A stretch of DNA of 64,000 nt from Aequitasia sp047973235. Its GTDB lineage: Bacteria > Bacillota > Clostridia > Lachnospirales > Lachnospiraceae. Position numbers and translations under genes: made by a program. The DNA is taken from contig JBKEBP010000048.1 in NCBI GenBank assembly GCA_047973235.1, forward strand, positions 33,262-97,261, given 5' to 3'. Each line of letters begins with the position of its first letter. Position 1 is the first letter of the stretch. Shown piece after piece: positions 1 through 9,655 of the stretch. Below the pieces are notes generated by a model that did not search any database, had not been told where the DNA came from, and saw nothing but the letters and a program-made list of their open reading frames with translations.

Positions 1-155
1 GTTTCAAGAGTCTCGATTTCCTGCTCATTTGTTTTAGCAGATAGAGAATCTATAACGAACCAAAAGCCACCAATTACGACAACGAAAATGAGTACGGATA
101 TTATAGTATTTTTAATAGGTGAGTTCACTTTGTCTGTTATAAAACGATTACTCAT
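1..155 (-). CDS. Membrane protein of a pilus/secretion locus (3' end outside window)
   Basis: Only the first 51 codons are visible, starting at ATG 155. A GGGGAA ribosome-binding site lies just upstream, and the stop of the GspF-like gene is 15 bases away. The N-terminus is polar (residues 1-17) and is followed by one hydrophobic segment (about residues 18-38), then a polar region that looks periplasmic/extracellular. This is a bitopic topology like the PilN/PilO-type or pilin-accessory proteins that often follow PilC/GspF genes. I cannot assign a family from this fragment. It is probably co-transcribed with the upstream GspF halves. Confidence 0.55.
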   Translation of the reverse strand, partial: MSNRFITDKVNSPIKNTIISVLIFVVVIGGFWFVIDSLSAKTNEQEIETLE

Positions 156-170
156 ATGTATTCCCCATTC

Positions 171-758
171 CTAGATGCTTGATAAGATACCCATTAACGG
201 CAACATTACTGATAGTAATATTAGACCAACAATTAATGAAAGAATTATTACGAGCGTTGGCTCTAAAGTTGCTATCACACTTGTAAAGCGCTGATCGATT
301 TCATCATTGTATCGGTCGGCAATCTTGTCCATAGTCTCATCGATAGATCCGGTTTTGGATCCTATGGATGTCATCTTAGCATATAGACCTGTAAAAATCC
401 CTGTTTCAAGAAGTGCTTTTGATAAATCTTCGCCTTCAGCTATTTTCAACTTGCAAGCATTGACTTTTTTCAGAAAATCAGGATTATCCGTTAGCATTGA
501 TGTCATATTTAAACACTCTTCAGGACTAAGGCCACTACTTATCGTAAGATACATTCCGCTTGCAAATCTACCTGCGGCAATTTTCTCATGCAGTCCACGT
601 AACCATGGCAGTTTAATCGAAATTTTTGAAAAAGTACGTTTTCCTGATGGAACCTTAGCAAAGTATAAAATCAGTCCTATTATAACAACAATTATGGCAA
701 TGAATACAATAGCATAAGTGTTTATCAAAGAACCAAGAGCTAAAATACCTTTTGAAAT
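171..758 (-). pseudogene. GspF/PilC family inner-membrane platform protein, C-terminal half (after in-frame TGA)
   Basis: This is the second half of a type II secretion/type IV pilus platform protein. It has a T2SSF domain with an EGEDLSKAL-type segment, a GSKTGSIDETMDKIADRY segment typical of the second GspF repeat, and a C-terminal hydrophobic helix. It stays in the same frame as the half encoded at 759-1220 and is separated from it only by the TGA at 759-761. Ten sense codons link the stop to a possible TTG restart at 728, which has no clear ribosome-binding site. Together the halves give about 349 residues, close to a normal GspF length. Either the gene is dead by one nonsense change, or two fragments are made. 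Confidence 0.7.
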
Positions 759-1220
759 TCAGGTCATTTCGCTTCCAAGCTGCTTGAAAACTTGATTAAA
801 TATAGGCATGACCTGTGTAATTAATACGAGAATTACTACTATCATCATTGTGACCATAATCATAGGGTAGGTAACTGCATTCTTAATGGATTGCGATATA
901 GAAGCTTCGCGCTCATAATGTGTTGCAAGTGCGTCAAAAACGCTGTCCATTTGACCGGTTTGCTCACCAATATTAACCATATTAAGCATATATTCCGGAA
1001 AAGCCTTAGTAGAAAGCAAGGACTCGTAAATACTGCCGGTTTCGCCAAGAGACTCCTGAATAATGTTAAGGAGTGCTTTTTCATCTGAGGATTCACTGTC
1101 CTCTATTAGAAGGTCAATTCCTTCTATGGATGAAATACCTGCGTTTAGTATCATACTCATTTGAGAACAAAAGGCAGACACCTCCATATTTGATAATGGT
1201 GTAATGTTTTGATGTTTCAT
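759..1220 (-). pseudogene. GspF/PilC family inner-membrane platform protein, N-terminal half (ends at in-frame TGA)
   Basis: 153 codons beginning with ATG 1220, preceded by AAAGGAGT. The text matches the first T2SSF repeat of GspF/PilC: an MSMILNAGIS-like motif, GSIYESLLSTKAFPEYM and NIGEQTGQMDSVF, followed by a hydrophobic helix (about residues 117-140). The reading frame then meets TGA (759-761) in the cytoplasmic region, where homologues continue into the second repeat. Since other genes here end normally with TGA, recoding to Trp is unlikely. The protein would assemble type IV pili or a pseudopilus in the membrane. Whether the fragment is functional is unknown. Confidence 0.7.
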
Positions 1221-1232
1221 AAGGACTCCTTT

Positions 1233-2177
1233 CTAGTAGGTATATTTCAGTACGTAATTGCTTCCGTTTCCAATAAATTTTTTCAGCGAGCTATTATCGC
1301 TATTTGAGGCAAAGGTCGGATCCATAAGAGACCAGCTGTGACCATCAAACTCAATAATATCATCTACCCAGCCTACATCAGTTATGTAGGTGCTTATCCA
1401 TGCGTGGTAAACTTCACCGGCATATCCTACTTCCAGCTTTGTGGGAATACGCTGCGACCTGAGCATTGCAGTCATGAGAGAAGCGTAGTCAAAGCAGATT
1501 CCCTTTTTAGTTGAAAGAGTTTCGTCAACATCCGGGCTATAGCCAAAGGTAACGTTAGTTGCTTTGTCATCATCATATTCGATATTATCAATTACATAAT
1601 TATATATCAGCGCTACGGTATCAAGTTCGGAATGAGAGTCTGCGACTAATTCCTGCGCTTTTGATATAGCCGCGGAGTCGACTGTAAAATTGACATATTG
1701 ATTTGGATATAGAAATGGTAAAAATTCATCTGAAAGTGTTACGTCAATATCTTGGGTTAGAGAAATTACATATTCATCGCCATCCAGATTTTCAAGAACA
1801 GATATATTATACGTGCCATTGCCGGATGTAAAAGGAAATGTTTCATATCCGCCGGTATTAGTAATTGCATAAGTATATGTAACGCCATCAGGGCATGCAA
1901 AACGAAGGCGCACCTTAGGGTTGCTGCCTTTATAATTTATCTGAGCATATCCGCTAGAGCTGTTGGAAGCATCAATAGCAGCAATGTCATTTTCATATAC
2001 AACTGTACCGCTTGACTCAGGAATTAGAACTACCGGAGTGGAGTCTCTTTTAGGACCGGAATTATTATTAGAATGCGTAGTATCGGAAGATGAATCTGAA
2101 TCGTTTCCATCGCAACCAAATAGAAGGATATTACACATGAATATCACTAGTAAAGTATAGAGAAGTTTTTTATTCAT
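1233..2177 (-). CDS. Transglutaminase-like lipoprotein
   Basis: A secreted lipoprotein of about 314 residues starting at ATG 2177, where a GGGGGGG run acts as ribosome-binding site. The in-frame ATG 30 bases upstream has none. The signal peptide ends in a lipobox (LLFGC) and is followed by a Ser/Asp/Asn-rich linker. The C-terminal half is a transglutaminase/cysteine-protease fold with the expected triad: Cys in GICFDYASLMTAMLR, His in VYHAWIS, Asp in SLMDPTF. Such proteins act on the cell surface as proteases or cross-linkers; the substrate is not known. It sits 13 bases upstream of the pilus genes on the same strand, so it may be co-transcribed with them. Confidence 0.8.
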   Translation of the reverse strand: MNKKLLYTLLVIFMCNILLFGCDGNDSDSSSDTTHSNNNSGPKRDSTPVVLIPESSGTVVYENDIAAIDASNSSSGYAQINYKGSNPKVRLRFACPDGVTYTYAITNTGGYETFPFTSGNGTYNISVLENLDGDEYVISLTQDIDVTLSDEFLPFLYPNQYVNFTVDSAAISKAQELVADSHSELDTVALIYNYVIDNIEYDDDKATNVTFGYSPDVDETLSTKKGICFDYASLMTAMLRSQRIPTKLEVGYAGEVYHAWISTYITDVGWVDDIIEFDGHSWSLMDPTFASNSDNSSLKKFIGNGSNYVLKYTY

Positions 2178-2289
2178 GCGAATCCCCCCCGTAATGATAT
2201 GTTGCACAAATCTTGTCTTTCAATTATAATGTGTTCATTGAGTATACGTCAAGTTGTTGTTTAAGATAGAATTAGGGAGAATTGGGGTA

Positions 2290-3690
2290 ATGAGTAAAGT
2301 TTATAAAGTTTTAATGATGATAATGATATTAACAATATGTTCCGGCGTTCCGATAGAGAGCTTCGCAACTGAGAATGTTGTAGAAGAAGACGCTGTTGCA
2401 GAGAACGGGCCAATAGATGGAACGACGGAAGTTGGAACAACAGATGAATTAATAGAACAAGCGCATCAGCTGCCTATCGATTCTAATACATGGAAAAACT
2501 GGCCTACAGGACCGGCAACAGAGGGCCGAGCTGCAATCGTTATGGAGGCAGGAACAGGAACCATACTTTATGCTAAAGGAATAGATGATAAAGAGTATCC
2601 GGCTAGTATTACTAAGGTTCTTACAGCTCTAGTAACATTAGAAAACGCGAACTTAGATGATAATGTCACAATTTCTGCGGAATCAATCGGATGCTTACTG
2701 CCATATTATGCTCATGTCGGACTTAAAGAAGGAAATGTACTGCCGCTTAGAGATACACTTTATGCAACACTGCTTGCTTCAGCTAATGAGGCAGCATATG
2801 CAACGGGAGAAGGGGTAGGAGTGCAAAACGGGCAAGACTATGACTGGTTTATTGATAAAATGAATGAAACCTGCAAAGAAATAGGAGCAAATAATTCTAA
2901 TTTTATAAATACTAACGGAATGCCGGATGAAAATCATTATACTACTGCAAGAGATATGGCATTAATAATGAAGGAACTGTATCAATATCCGGAATACTTT
3001 GATATGTCATCAACACTCTCATATAAAATAGATGCAAGTGATACTGTTGAAGAACATGTATTCCAACATAGTGACAAGATGTTATATGCCGGAAACGAAG
3101 AATATTATGAATATGCAACATCGGGAAAGACAGGATATACTGAACAATCAAGAAGTACACTCGTAACAACTGCAGAGAAAGATGGTATGCAGCTTATATG
3201 TGTGGTTCTGCATACTTACGGGTCAAATTCATATAATAATACAAAGGCACTCTTTGACTATGCATTTGACAATTTTGTAAAAGTTAGTATGAATAGTATT
3301 GGAGAAAATGAGTATATAAAGGATTATAAGGATTCGGATAATACTTATTTAGTTTTGCCAAAAGAGTATAATAAAGACAATCTAAGAGGCGATATTGTTT
3401 TTAGTTCAAATAGTGCCAGCGCTGCATCTGTAGATTATTACTATGGTGACAACCGTGTGGGAATGGCAGACGTCGAAGTGACTCAGAAATATTTAGAAGA
3501 CAACGATATAAATTCAAGTGTAGAATTCACAGCAGAGAGAAAAATAGATACTACAAAGTCGTCCGTGCTAAAGAGTGCAGCGATAGTTGCTGTGATTATA
3601 ATAATTGCATTGGTGTTGTTTTCGATTTATACAAATCATATGGAAAGAAAGCGAAGACGCACAAGACGAAGAAGACGAAGAAGTCAGTAG
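2290..3690 (+). CDS. dacF: D-alanyl-D-alanine carboxypeptidase (serine-type, S11 family)
   Basis: A penicillin-binding protein that removes the terminal D-Ala from peptidoglycan stem peptides outside the membrane. ATG 2290 is preferred over the upstream TTG 2254, because a signal peptide follows it directly. The three active-site motifs are present in order: SITK (SxxK), SAN (SxN) and KTG. A beta-sandwich domain follows (the usual PBP5 C-terminal domain), then a C-terminal transmembrane helix and an unusually basic tail with ten Arg in the last 16 residues. A C-terminal true transmembrane helix with a cytoplasmic Arg tail differs from the amphipathic anchor of classical PBP5. The gene is probably monocistronic. 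Confidence 0.88.
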   Translation: MSKVYKVLMMIMILTICSGVPIESFATENVVEEDAVAENGPIDGTTEVGTTDELIEQAHQLPIDSNTWKNWPTGPATEGRAAIVMEAGTGTILYAKGIDDKEYPASITKVLTALVTLENANLDDNVTISAESIGCLLPYYAHVGLKEGNVLPLRDTLYATLLASANEAAYATGEGVGVQNGQDYDWFIDKMNETCKEIGANNSNFINTNGMPDENHYTTARDMALIMKELYQYPEYFDMSSTLSYKIDASDTVEEHVFQHSDKMLYAGNEEYYEYATSGKTGYTEQSRSTLVTTAEKDGMQLICVVLHTYGSNSYNNTKALFDYAFDNFVKVSMNSIGENEYIKDYKDSDNTYLVLPKEYNKDNLRGDIVFSSNSASAASVDYYYGDNRVGMADVEVTQKYLEDNDINSSVEFTAERKIDTTKSSVLKSAAIVAVIIIIALVLFSIYTNHMERKRRRTRRRRRRSQ

Positions 3691-3695
3691 GTTAC

Positions 3696-3724
3696 TTGAC
3701 TTAAAGCAATCCTAATAGTATTAT
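3696..3724 (+). promoter_or_regulatory. Promoter of the ileS T-box transcript
   Basis: TTGACT (3696-3701) and TATTAT (3719-3724) are separated by exactly 17 bases, immediately after the dacF stop codon. The predicted start near 3731 begins the leader that carries the T-box. Confidence 0.7.
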
Positions 3725-3734
3725 ATATGAAAAG

Positions 3735-3975
3735 ATAAAATAAAAAATAAACGAAGACGAAGACAGTAGAGTATGAGGAAAGTTAAAGAGAGTCGGAATA
3801 GGTGGAAACCGATACGAGTAGAGCATATTTGAAGATCACTTCAGAGTTTTGGCTGTTGAAATAATAGTAAGCGCTAACGGGGCCTTCCCGTTATAGAAGG
3901 AGCATATGATAGTATGTTAGGTGGTTATAAACGAAAGTACGCTCTCGTCCTAATGTTGGACGGGAGCTTTATTAG
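3735..3975 (+). promoter_or_regulatory. T-box leader (tRNA-Ile-sensing) upstream of ileS
   Basis: This leader of about 240 nt ends in an intrinsic terminator. GCTCTCGTCC (3941-3950) pairs with GGACGGGAGC (3958-3967) and is followed by TTTATT. Just before it is AGGTGGTTATAAACG, a shortened and divergent form of the T-box core (AGGGTGGNACCGCG). It keeps TGGT, which can pair with the ACCA end of tRNA-Ile. An ATC triplet at 3833-3837, in a stem I-like region, could be the specifier. Uncharged tRNA-Ile should stabilise the antiterminator and switch ileS on. The identification rests on the core, the terminator and the downstream gene. Confidence 0.75.
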
Positions 3976-4000
3976 TGCAAACAAATATGGAGGAATTGCA

Positions 4001-7000
4001 ATGTATAAGAAGGTAGAGACAGATCTGAATTTTGTCAAAAGGGAAAAAAGCGTAGAGCAATTTTGGAAAGATGAAAAAATATTCGAGAAGAGTATGGAGG
4101 AAAATGAAGGCAATCCTATATATATGTTTTATGATGGTCCTCCAACTGCAAATGGAAAACCACATATAGGTCATGTATTAACACGGGTCATAAAGGACAT
4201 GATACCAAGGTATCGTACAATGAAGGGGTTCGAGGTTCCAAGAAAGGCCGGATGGGATACCCACGGACTTCCTGTGGAACTAGAAGTAGAAAAAGAACTC
4301 GGACTCGATGGTAAAGACCAGATAGAAGAGTATGGTTTGGAACCATTTATAAAGAAATGCAAAGAAAGCGTATGGAGATACAAAGGTATGTGGGAAGATT
4401 TCTCAAGTACCGTAGGATTTTGGGCAGATATGGAAAACCCTTACGTTACCTATCACAATGACTTTATAGAATCGGAATGGTGGGCATTAAAGCAGATTTG
4501 GGACAAAGGTCTTTTATACAAGGGATTTAAAGTAGTGCCTTATTGTCCTAGATGTGGGACCCCACTTTCAGCGCAGGAAGTAGCTCAAGGGTATAAGGAT
4601 GTAAAGGAGAAGTCTGCAATAGTTAGATTTAAACTTAAAAATGAAGATGCATATGTACTTGTGTGGACAACAACACCTTGGACATTACCTTCTAACTTGG
4701 GTCTTTGTGTAAATCCGAATGAAGAATATTCTAAAGTAAAGGCGATAGATGGAAACGTTTACTATCTTGCGACGGCACTTCTTGATAGTGTGTTAGATAA
4801 ATTAAAAGGTGAGTATGCATCTGATGATGAGGATGCAAAGGCTTATGAAGTATTAGAAACATATAATGGAACGGAACTTGAGTACAAAGAGTATGAGCCG
4901 CTTTATCAAAAGGCGAAGATTGAAGCAGATAAGCAAAAGAAAAAAGCTTTTTATATAACATGCGATACGTATGTCACTCTCACAGATGGTACAGGAGTTG
5001 TTCATATTGCACCGGCATTTGGTGAGGACGATGCTAAAGTGGGACGAGAATATGACTTGCCATTTGTACAACTGGTAAATAGCAAGGGTGAGATGTCGGA
5101 AGGCGCACCATTTGAAGGTGTTTTCGTTAAAAAGGCTGATCCGATGATACTTAAAGACTTAGAAGAGCGCGACCTTTTATTTGACGCACCCAAATTTGAA
5201 CATAGCTATCCTCATTGTTGGAGATGTGATACACCACTTATCTACTATGCAAGAGAGTCGTGGTTTATTAAGATGACGGCGGTTAAGGAAGACTTAATAG
5301 CTAATAACAAGACGATAAATTGGATACCTGAAAATATAGGAAAAGGCCGTTTTGGCGACTGGATAGAAAATGTTCAGGACTGGGGAATTTCACGTGATAG
5401 ATATTGGGGTACGCCACTTAATATTTGGCAATGTACATGTGGACATAGACATTCGATAGGAAGCATAGAAGAACTTAAATCTATGTCGAATAATTGCCCG
5501 GAGAATATAGAGCTTCATAGACCATATATAGACGATGTTACTATTCGTTGTCCGGAGTGTGGTGAAGAGATGCACAGAGTACCGGAGGTTATTGACTGCT
5601 GGTTTGATTCGGGTGCAATGCCGTTTGCACAGTATCATTATCCGTTTGAAAACCAAGAATTGTTTGAGAAGAATTTCCCGGCAGACTTTATATCAGAAGC
5701 GGTTGATCAAACTAGGGGCTGGTTCTATTCCTTACTGGCAATATCGACACTATTATTTAATAAGTCACCTTATAAGAACTGTATCGTTCTCGGACATGTA
5801 CAGGATGAAAAGGGACAAAAAATGAGTAAATCCAAGGGAAATGCAGTAGATCCTTTCGAGGCACTTGAGACATATGGAGCCGATGCGATACGCTGGTATT
5901 TTTATGTTAATAGTGCACCTTGGTTACCGAATAGATTTCATGGTAAGGCGGTTCAGGAAGGCCAAAGAAAGTTTATGGGTACACTTTGGAATACATATGC
6001 ATTCTTTGTATTATATGCAAACATAGACGAATTTGATGCGACTAAATACGAACTTTCATATGATAAATTATCTGTTATGGATAAGTGGTTGCTTTCGAAA
6101 CTAAATACACTAGTGAAGGAAGTTGATGATGACCTTGCGGATTACAAGATAACTGAACCGGCTAGAGCACTACAAACATTTGTAGATGACATGAGTAACT
6201 GGTATGTAAGGCGCAGCCGTGAGAGATTTTGGGCTAAGGGAATGGAGCAGGATAAAATAAATGCGTACATGACGCTGTATACAGCGCTCGTTACAGTGTG
6301 TAAGATTGCAGCTCCCATGATACCATTTATGACAGAAGATATATATCAGAACTTAGTAAGAAGTGTTGATAAAAAAGCACCTGAAAGTATCCACCTATGT
6401 GACTATCCTACCTTCAATGAGGACTGTGTTGATAATGACCTTGAAAACAATATGGATAAGGTCCTTAAAATAGTAGTAATGGGACGGGCTTGCAGAAATA
6501 CAGCTAATATCAAAAACCGTCAACCAATCGGTCAGATGTTTGTAAAAGCAGATAGCGAGTTATCTGAATTTTACCGAGATATTGTTAGAGAAGAGCTAAA
6601 TGTAAAGAAAATAACTTTTACAGATGATGTAAGCAGTTATACCTCATATAGTTTTAAACCTCAGTTGAAAACTGTTGGACCTAAGTATGGAAAACTTCTT
6701 GGAGGCATTAAGAAAGAGCTTGATAGTGTTGACGGCAATAAGGCGATGGAAGAAATAAGTACATCCGGTGCACTAAAATTTGAAATAGGTGGTGAAGAAG
6801 TAGTATTATATAAAGAAGACTTATTAATTGATAATGCGCAGACAGATGGATATATGGCGGAAAGTGACGCAGGTATCACTGTTGTTCTTGAAACAAATAT
6901 TTCCGATGAACTATTAGAAGAAGGTTTTGTAAGAGAGGTTATCAGTAAGATACAGACTATGAGAAAAGAAGCAGGCTTTGAGGTTATGGATATGATAATG

Positions 7001-7168
7001 CTTACCTATGAAGGAAGCGAAGTGTCTCTTGAAGTAGTTGATAATAATAAGTCTGAAATCATGAAAGAGACATTATGTGAATCCGCGACGCATGAGGCAC
7101 CTAAGGGATTTACAAAGGAATGGACAATAAATGGGGAGTCTCTGTCATTAGGTGTAGAAAAACGATAA
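4001..7168 (+). CDS. ileS: Isoleucine--tRNA ligase, type 2 (eukaryote-like)
   Basis: Charges tRNA-Ile in the cytoplasm. The start ATG 4001 has GGAGG eight bases upstream; longer in-frame starts lie inside the T-box. At 1055 residues it is longer than the usual bacterial form of about 920. Visible motifs are HIGH at residues 55-58 (within GKPHIGHVL), a CP1 editing insertion, several CxxC pairs (CPRC, CWRC, CPEC), and KMSKS at 607-611. The opening motif YDGPPTANGKPHIGH and the length match type 2 (IleS2-like) enzymes. That group includes the mupirocin-insensitive synthetases. Expression is controlled by the T-box leader. No second ileS is visible in the window. Confidence 0.95.
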   Translation: MYKKVETDLNFVKREKSVEQFWKDEKIFEKSMEENEGNPIYMFYDGPPTANGKPHIGHVLTRVIKDMIPRYRTMKGFEVPRKAGWDTHGLPVELEVEKELGLDGKDQIEEYGLEPFIKKCKESVWRYKGMWEDFSSTVGFWADMENPYVTYHNDFIESEWWALKQIWDKGLLYKGFKVVPYCPRCGTPLSAQEVAQGYKDVKEKSAIVRFKLKNEDAYVLVWTTTPWTLPSNLGLCVNPNEEYSKVKAIDGNVYYLATALLDSVLDKLKGEYASDDEDAKAYEVLETYNGTELEYKEYEPLYQKAKIEADKQKKKAFYITCDTYVTLTDGTGVVHIAPAFGEDDAKVGREYDLPFVQLVNSKGEMSEGAPFEGVFVKKADPMILKDLEERDLLFDAPKFEHSYPHCWRCDTPLIYYARESWFIKMTAVKEDLIANNKTINWIPENIGKGRFGDWIENVQDWGISRDRYWGTPLNIWQCTCGHRHSIGSIEELKSMSNNCPENIELHRPYIDDVTIRCPECGEEMHRVPEVIDCWFDSGAMPFAQYHYPFENQELFEKNFPADFISEAVDQTRGWFYSLLAISTLLFNKSPYKNCIVLGHVQDEKGQKMSKSKGNAVDPFEALETYGADAIRWYFYVNSAPWLPNRFHGKAVQEGQRKFMGTLWNTYAFFVLYANIDEFDATKYELSYDKLSVMDKWLLSKLNTLVKEVDDDLADYKITEPARALQTFVDDMSNWYVRRSRERFWAKGMEQDKINAYMTLYTALVTVCKIAAPMIPFMTEDIYQNLVRSVDKKAPESIHLCDYPTFNEDCVDNDLENNMDKVLKIVVMGRACRNTANIKNRQPIGQMFVKADSELSEFYRDIVREELNVKKITFTDDVSSYTSYSFKPQLKTVGPKYGKLLGGIKKELDSVDGNKAMEEISTSGALKFEIGGEEVVLYKEDLLIDNAQTDGYMAESDAGITVVLETNISDELLEEGFVREVISKIQTMRKEAGFEVMDMIMLTYEGSEVSLEVVDNNKSEIMKETLCESATHEAPKGFTKEWTINGESLSLGVEKR

Positions 7169-7188
7169 AACAAAAAAGAGGATAGCGT

Positions 7189-9654
7189 ATGTACGACAAT
7201 AGATTTAATAAAGAGAGGTTTAAAATTGAGGTTGAAAACAACCTTAAGATGCTTTTTAGAAAGACAACAAAAGATGCATCGAGTCAGGAATTGTATCAAG
7301 CGGTTTCATATGCAGTTAAAGAGGTCATCACTGATGACTGGATTAAGACACGTGAGTCAGACAAAAAAGCAAATGCAAAATACGTAGTGTATTTATCTAT
7401 GGAGTTCTTAGTAGGAAGAGCACTGGGTAATAACTTAATTAATATGAAATCATATGGTGACGTTGCAGAAGCGTTAGATGAAATGGGTGTAGACTTAAAT
7501 GCACTGGAAGATGAAGAGATGGATCCTGCACTTGGTAATGGAGGTCTTGGAAGACTTGCGGCATGTTTTCTGGATTCACTTACTACATTAGGATATCCGG
7601 CATATGGTTGTGGAATAAGATATCGCTACGGAATGTTTAAGCAGAAGATTAAAAATGGGTATCAAATAGAAATACCGGATGATTGGTTAGCAAATGGCTA
7701 TCCATTTGAACTTAGACGACCTGAGTATACGCAAGAAATCAGATTCGGTGGTGATATTAGAGTTGAGCACAACAATAATAACGGCAAGGTCAACTTTGTT
7801 CATGAAAATTATCAGTCAGTTAAAGCTATACCATACGAAATACCAATCGTAGGATATAATAATCATATGGTTAATGCACTTTGCGTATGGGACGCAGAAC
7901 CAATAGTTAATTTTAACCTGGATTCATTTGATACCGGAGATTATCACAAGGCAGTTGAACAGGAGAACATCGCAAGAAATATAACCAAAGTTTTGTATCC
8001 TAATGATAATTATTACGCAGGTAAGGAGCTTAGATTAAAGCAACAGTACTTTTTCATAAGTGCGAGTCTCCAGACAGTGATTCAGAAATTAAAACAAAAC
8101 AATGAGGATATATATAGCTTACCGGAATATGTTGTGTTCCAGATGAATGATACACATCCTACAGTCACCGTAGCTGAACTTATGAGATTGCTGATAGATG
8201 TAGAAGGCATTTCTTGGGATGAGGCATGGGATATTACGCATAAATCCGTAGCATATACGAATCATACAATTATGTCTGAGGCACTTGAAAAGTGGCCGAT
8301 AGATTTATTTTCTAAATTACTGCCAAGAATATATCAAATCATCCAGGAAATCGATAGAAGATTTGTTGAAAAAATTAGAGAGATGTACCCGGGAGATGAA
8401 GGAAAAGTAAATAGAATGGCTATCCTTATGGATGGGCAGGTTAGAATGGCTCATTTGGCTATAGCTGCATCTTTCTCAGTAAATGGAGTTGCCAGATTAC
8501 ATACGGAAATTCTAAAGAAACAGGAATTACACGATTTTTATGAGATGATGCCCGAGAAATTTAATAATAAGACAAATGGTGTGACTCAGAGAAGATTTCT
8601 TGCTCATGCAAACCAAGATTTGAGTGCATGGATAACAGATAAACTCGGTACGGATGAATGGATAACTAATCTTGATTTAGTGGCGGGACTCAAGCCACTT
8701 ATTAATGATGCTAATGCCAGGGATGAATTCATGGCTATAAAGAAAAAGAATAAAGAACGACTTGCAAAATATATATTGGAGCATAATAATATTGAAGTCG
8801 ATCCGGACTCAATATTTGATGTACAAGTTAAGCGATTGCATGAATATAAGAGACAGCTCCTTAATATTCTTCATGTAATGTACTTATATAATCAGATTAA
8901 AGAACATCCGGAAAGAAGTTATTATAAGCGTACATTCATATTTGGGGCTAAGGCATCTGCGGGATATGTTAGAGCAAAAGAGATTATTAAACTAATAAAT
9001 TCGGTTGCTGAAGTAATTAACGAAGACAAAAGTATTAATAACAAACTAAAGGTAGTTTTTATAGAAGATTATAAGGTTTTTAATGCTGAAATCATATTTG
9101 CGGCTGCAGATGTTAGCGAACAGATATCAACGGCATCCAAGGAAGCAAGCGGTACAGGTAATATGAAATTCATGATGAATGGAGCAGTTACTATAGGCAC
9201 AATGGATGGTGCAAATGTAGAGATTGTAGAAGAGGCAGGTATAGACAATGAGTTCATATTCGGATTATCCTCAGATGAAGTTATAGGATATGAACAACAT
9301 GGAGGTTACAATCCTTGGGATGTTTATAATCAAAACCCTGAGCTTAAAAAGATAGTAGATCAACTACTTGATGGCACATACTCTAATGGAGTTGATAATT
9401 CATACAAGAATATATACGATTCGCTATTATATGCATCAGGAACTCCACGAGCAGACATGTACTTTATATTGAAGGATTTTGATTCTTATAAAGAGGCTCA
9501 GGAAAGAGTTGAAGCAGCATATAGAGATAAGGAACGTTGGGCTAAGATGGCTATGACAAATACGGCATCTTGCGGTAAATTTTCATCAGATAGAACTATC
9601 GAAGAATATGTCAGAGATATTTGGCATGTAGATAAGGTTAGTGTGGAGGTGTAA
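7189..9654 (+). CDS. glgP: Glycogen/starch/alpha-glucan phosphorylase
   Basis: Releases glucose-1-phosphate from alpha-1,4-glucan with phosphate, using pyridoxal phosphate. The protein has 821 residues, normal for the family. The conserved GNGGLGRLAACF segment sits near the N-terminus. The PLP region KEASGTGNMKFMMNGA contains the cofactor lysine at residue 660, followed by IGTMDGANVEI. It starts 20 bases after ileS with a GAGGATAG ribosome-binding site, so it may be read from the same transcript, although the pathways are unrelated. No other glycogen gene is adjacent. Confidence 0.95.
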   Translation: MYDNRFNKERFKIEVENNLKMLFRKTTKDASSQELYQAVSYAVKEVITDDWIKTRESDKKANAKYVVYLSMEFLVGRALGNNLINMKSYGDVAEALDEMGVDLNALEDEEMDPALGNGGLGRLAACFLDSLTTLGYPAYGCGIRYRYGMFKQKIKNGYQIEIPDDWLANGYPFELRRPEYTQEIRFGGDIRVEHNNNNGKVNFVHENYQSVKAIPYEIPIVGYNNHMVNALCVWDAEPIVNFNLDSFDTGDYHKAVEQENIARNITKVLYPNDNYYAGKELRLKQQYFFISASLQTVIQKLKQNNEDIYSLPEYVVFQMNDTHPTVTVAELMRLLIDVEGISWDEAWDITHKSVAYTNHTIMSEALEKWPIDLFSKLLPRIYQIIQEIDRRFVEKIREMYPGDEGKVNRMAILMDGQVRMAHLAIAASFSVNGVARLHTEILKKQELHDFYEMMPEKFNNKTNGVTQRRFLAHANQDLSAWITDKLGTDEWITNLDLVAGLKPLINDANARDEFMAIKKKNKERLAKYILEHNNIEVDPDSIFDVQVKRLHEYKRQLLNILHVMYLYNQIKEHPERSYYKRTFIFGAKASAGYVRAKEIIKLINSVAEVINEDKSINNKLKVVFIEDYKVFNAEIIFAAADVSEQISTASKEASGTGNMKFMMNGAVTIGTMDGANVEIVEEAGIDNEFIFGLSSDEVIGYEQHGGYNPWDVYNQNPELKKIVDQLLDGTYSNGVDNSYKNIYDSLLYASGTPRADMYFILKDFDSYKEAQERVEAAYRDKERWAKMAMTNTASCGKFSSDRTIEEYVRDIWHVDKVSVEV

Positions 9655-9655
9655 T

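Noticed and set aside
759..761. Selenocysteine or Trp reading of the TGA in the GspF gene
   Set aside because: GspF proteins have no redox Cys at this place, no SECIS-like hairpin was noticed, and other genes use TGA as a stop.
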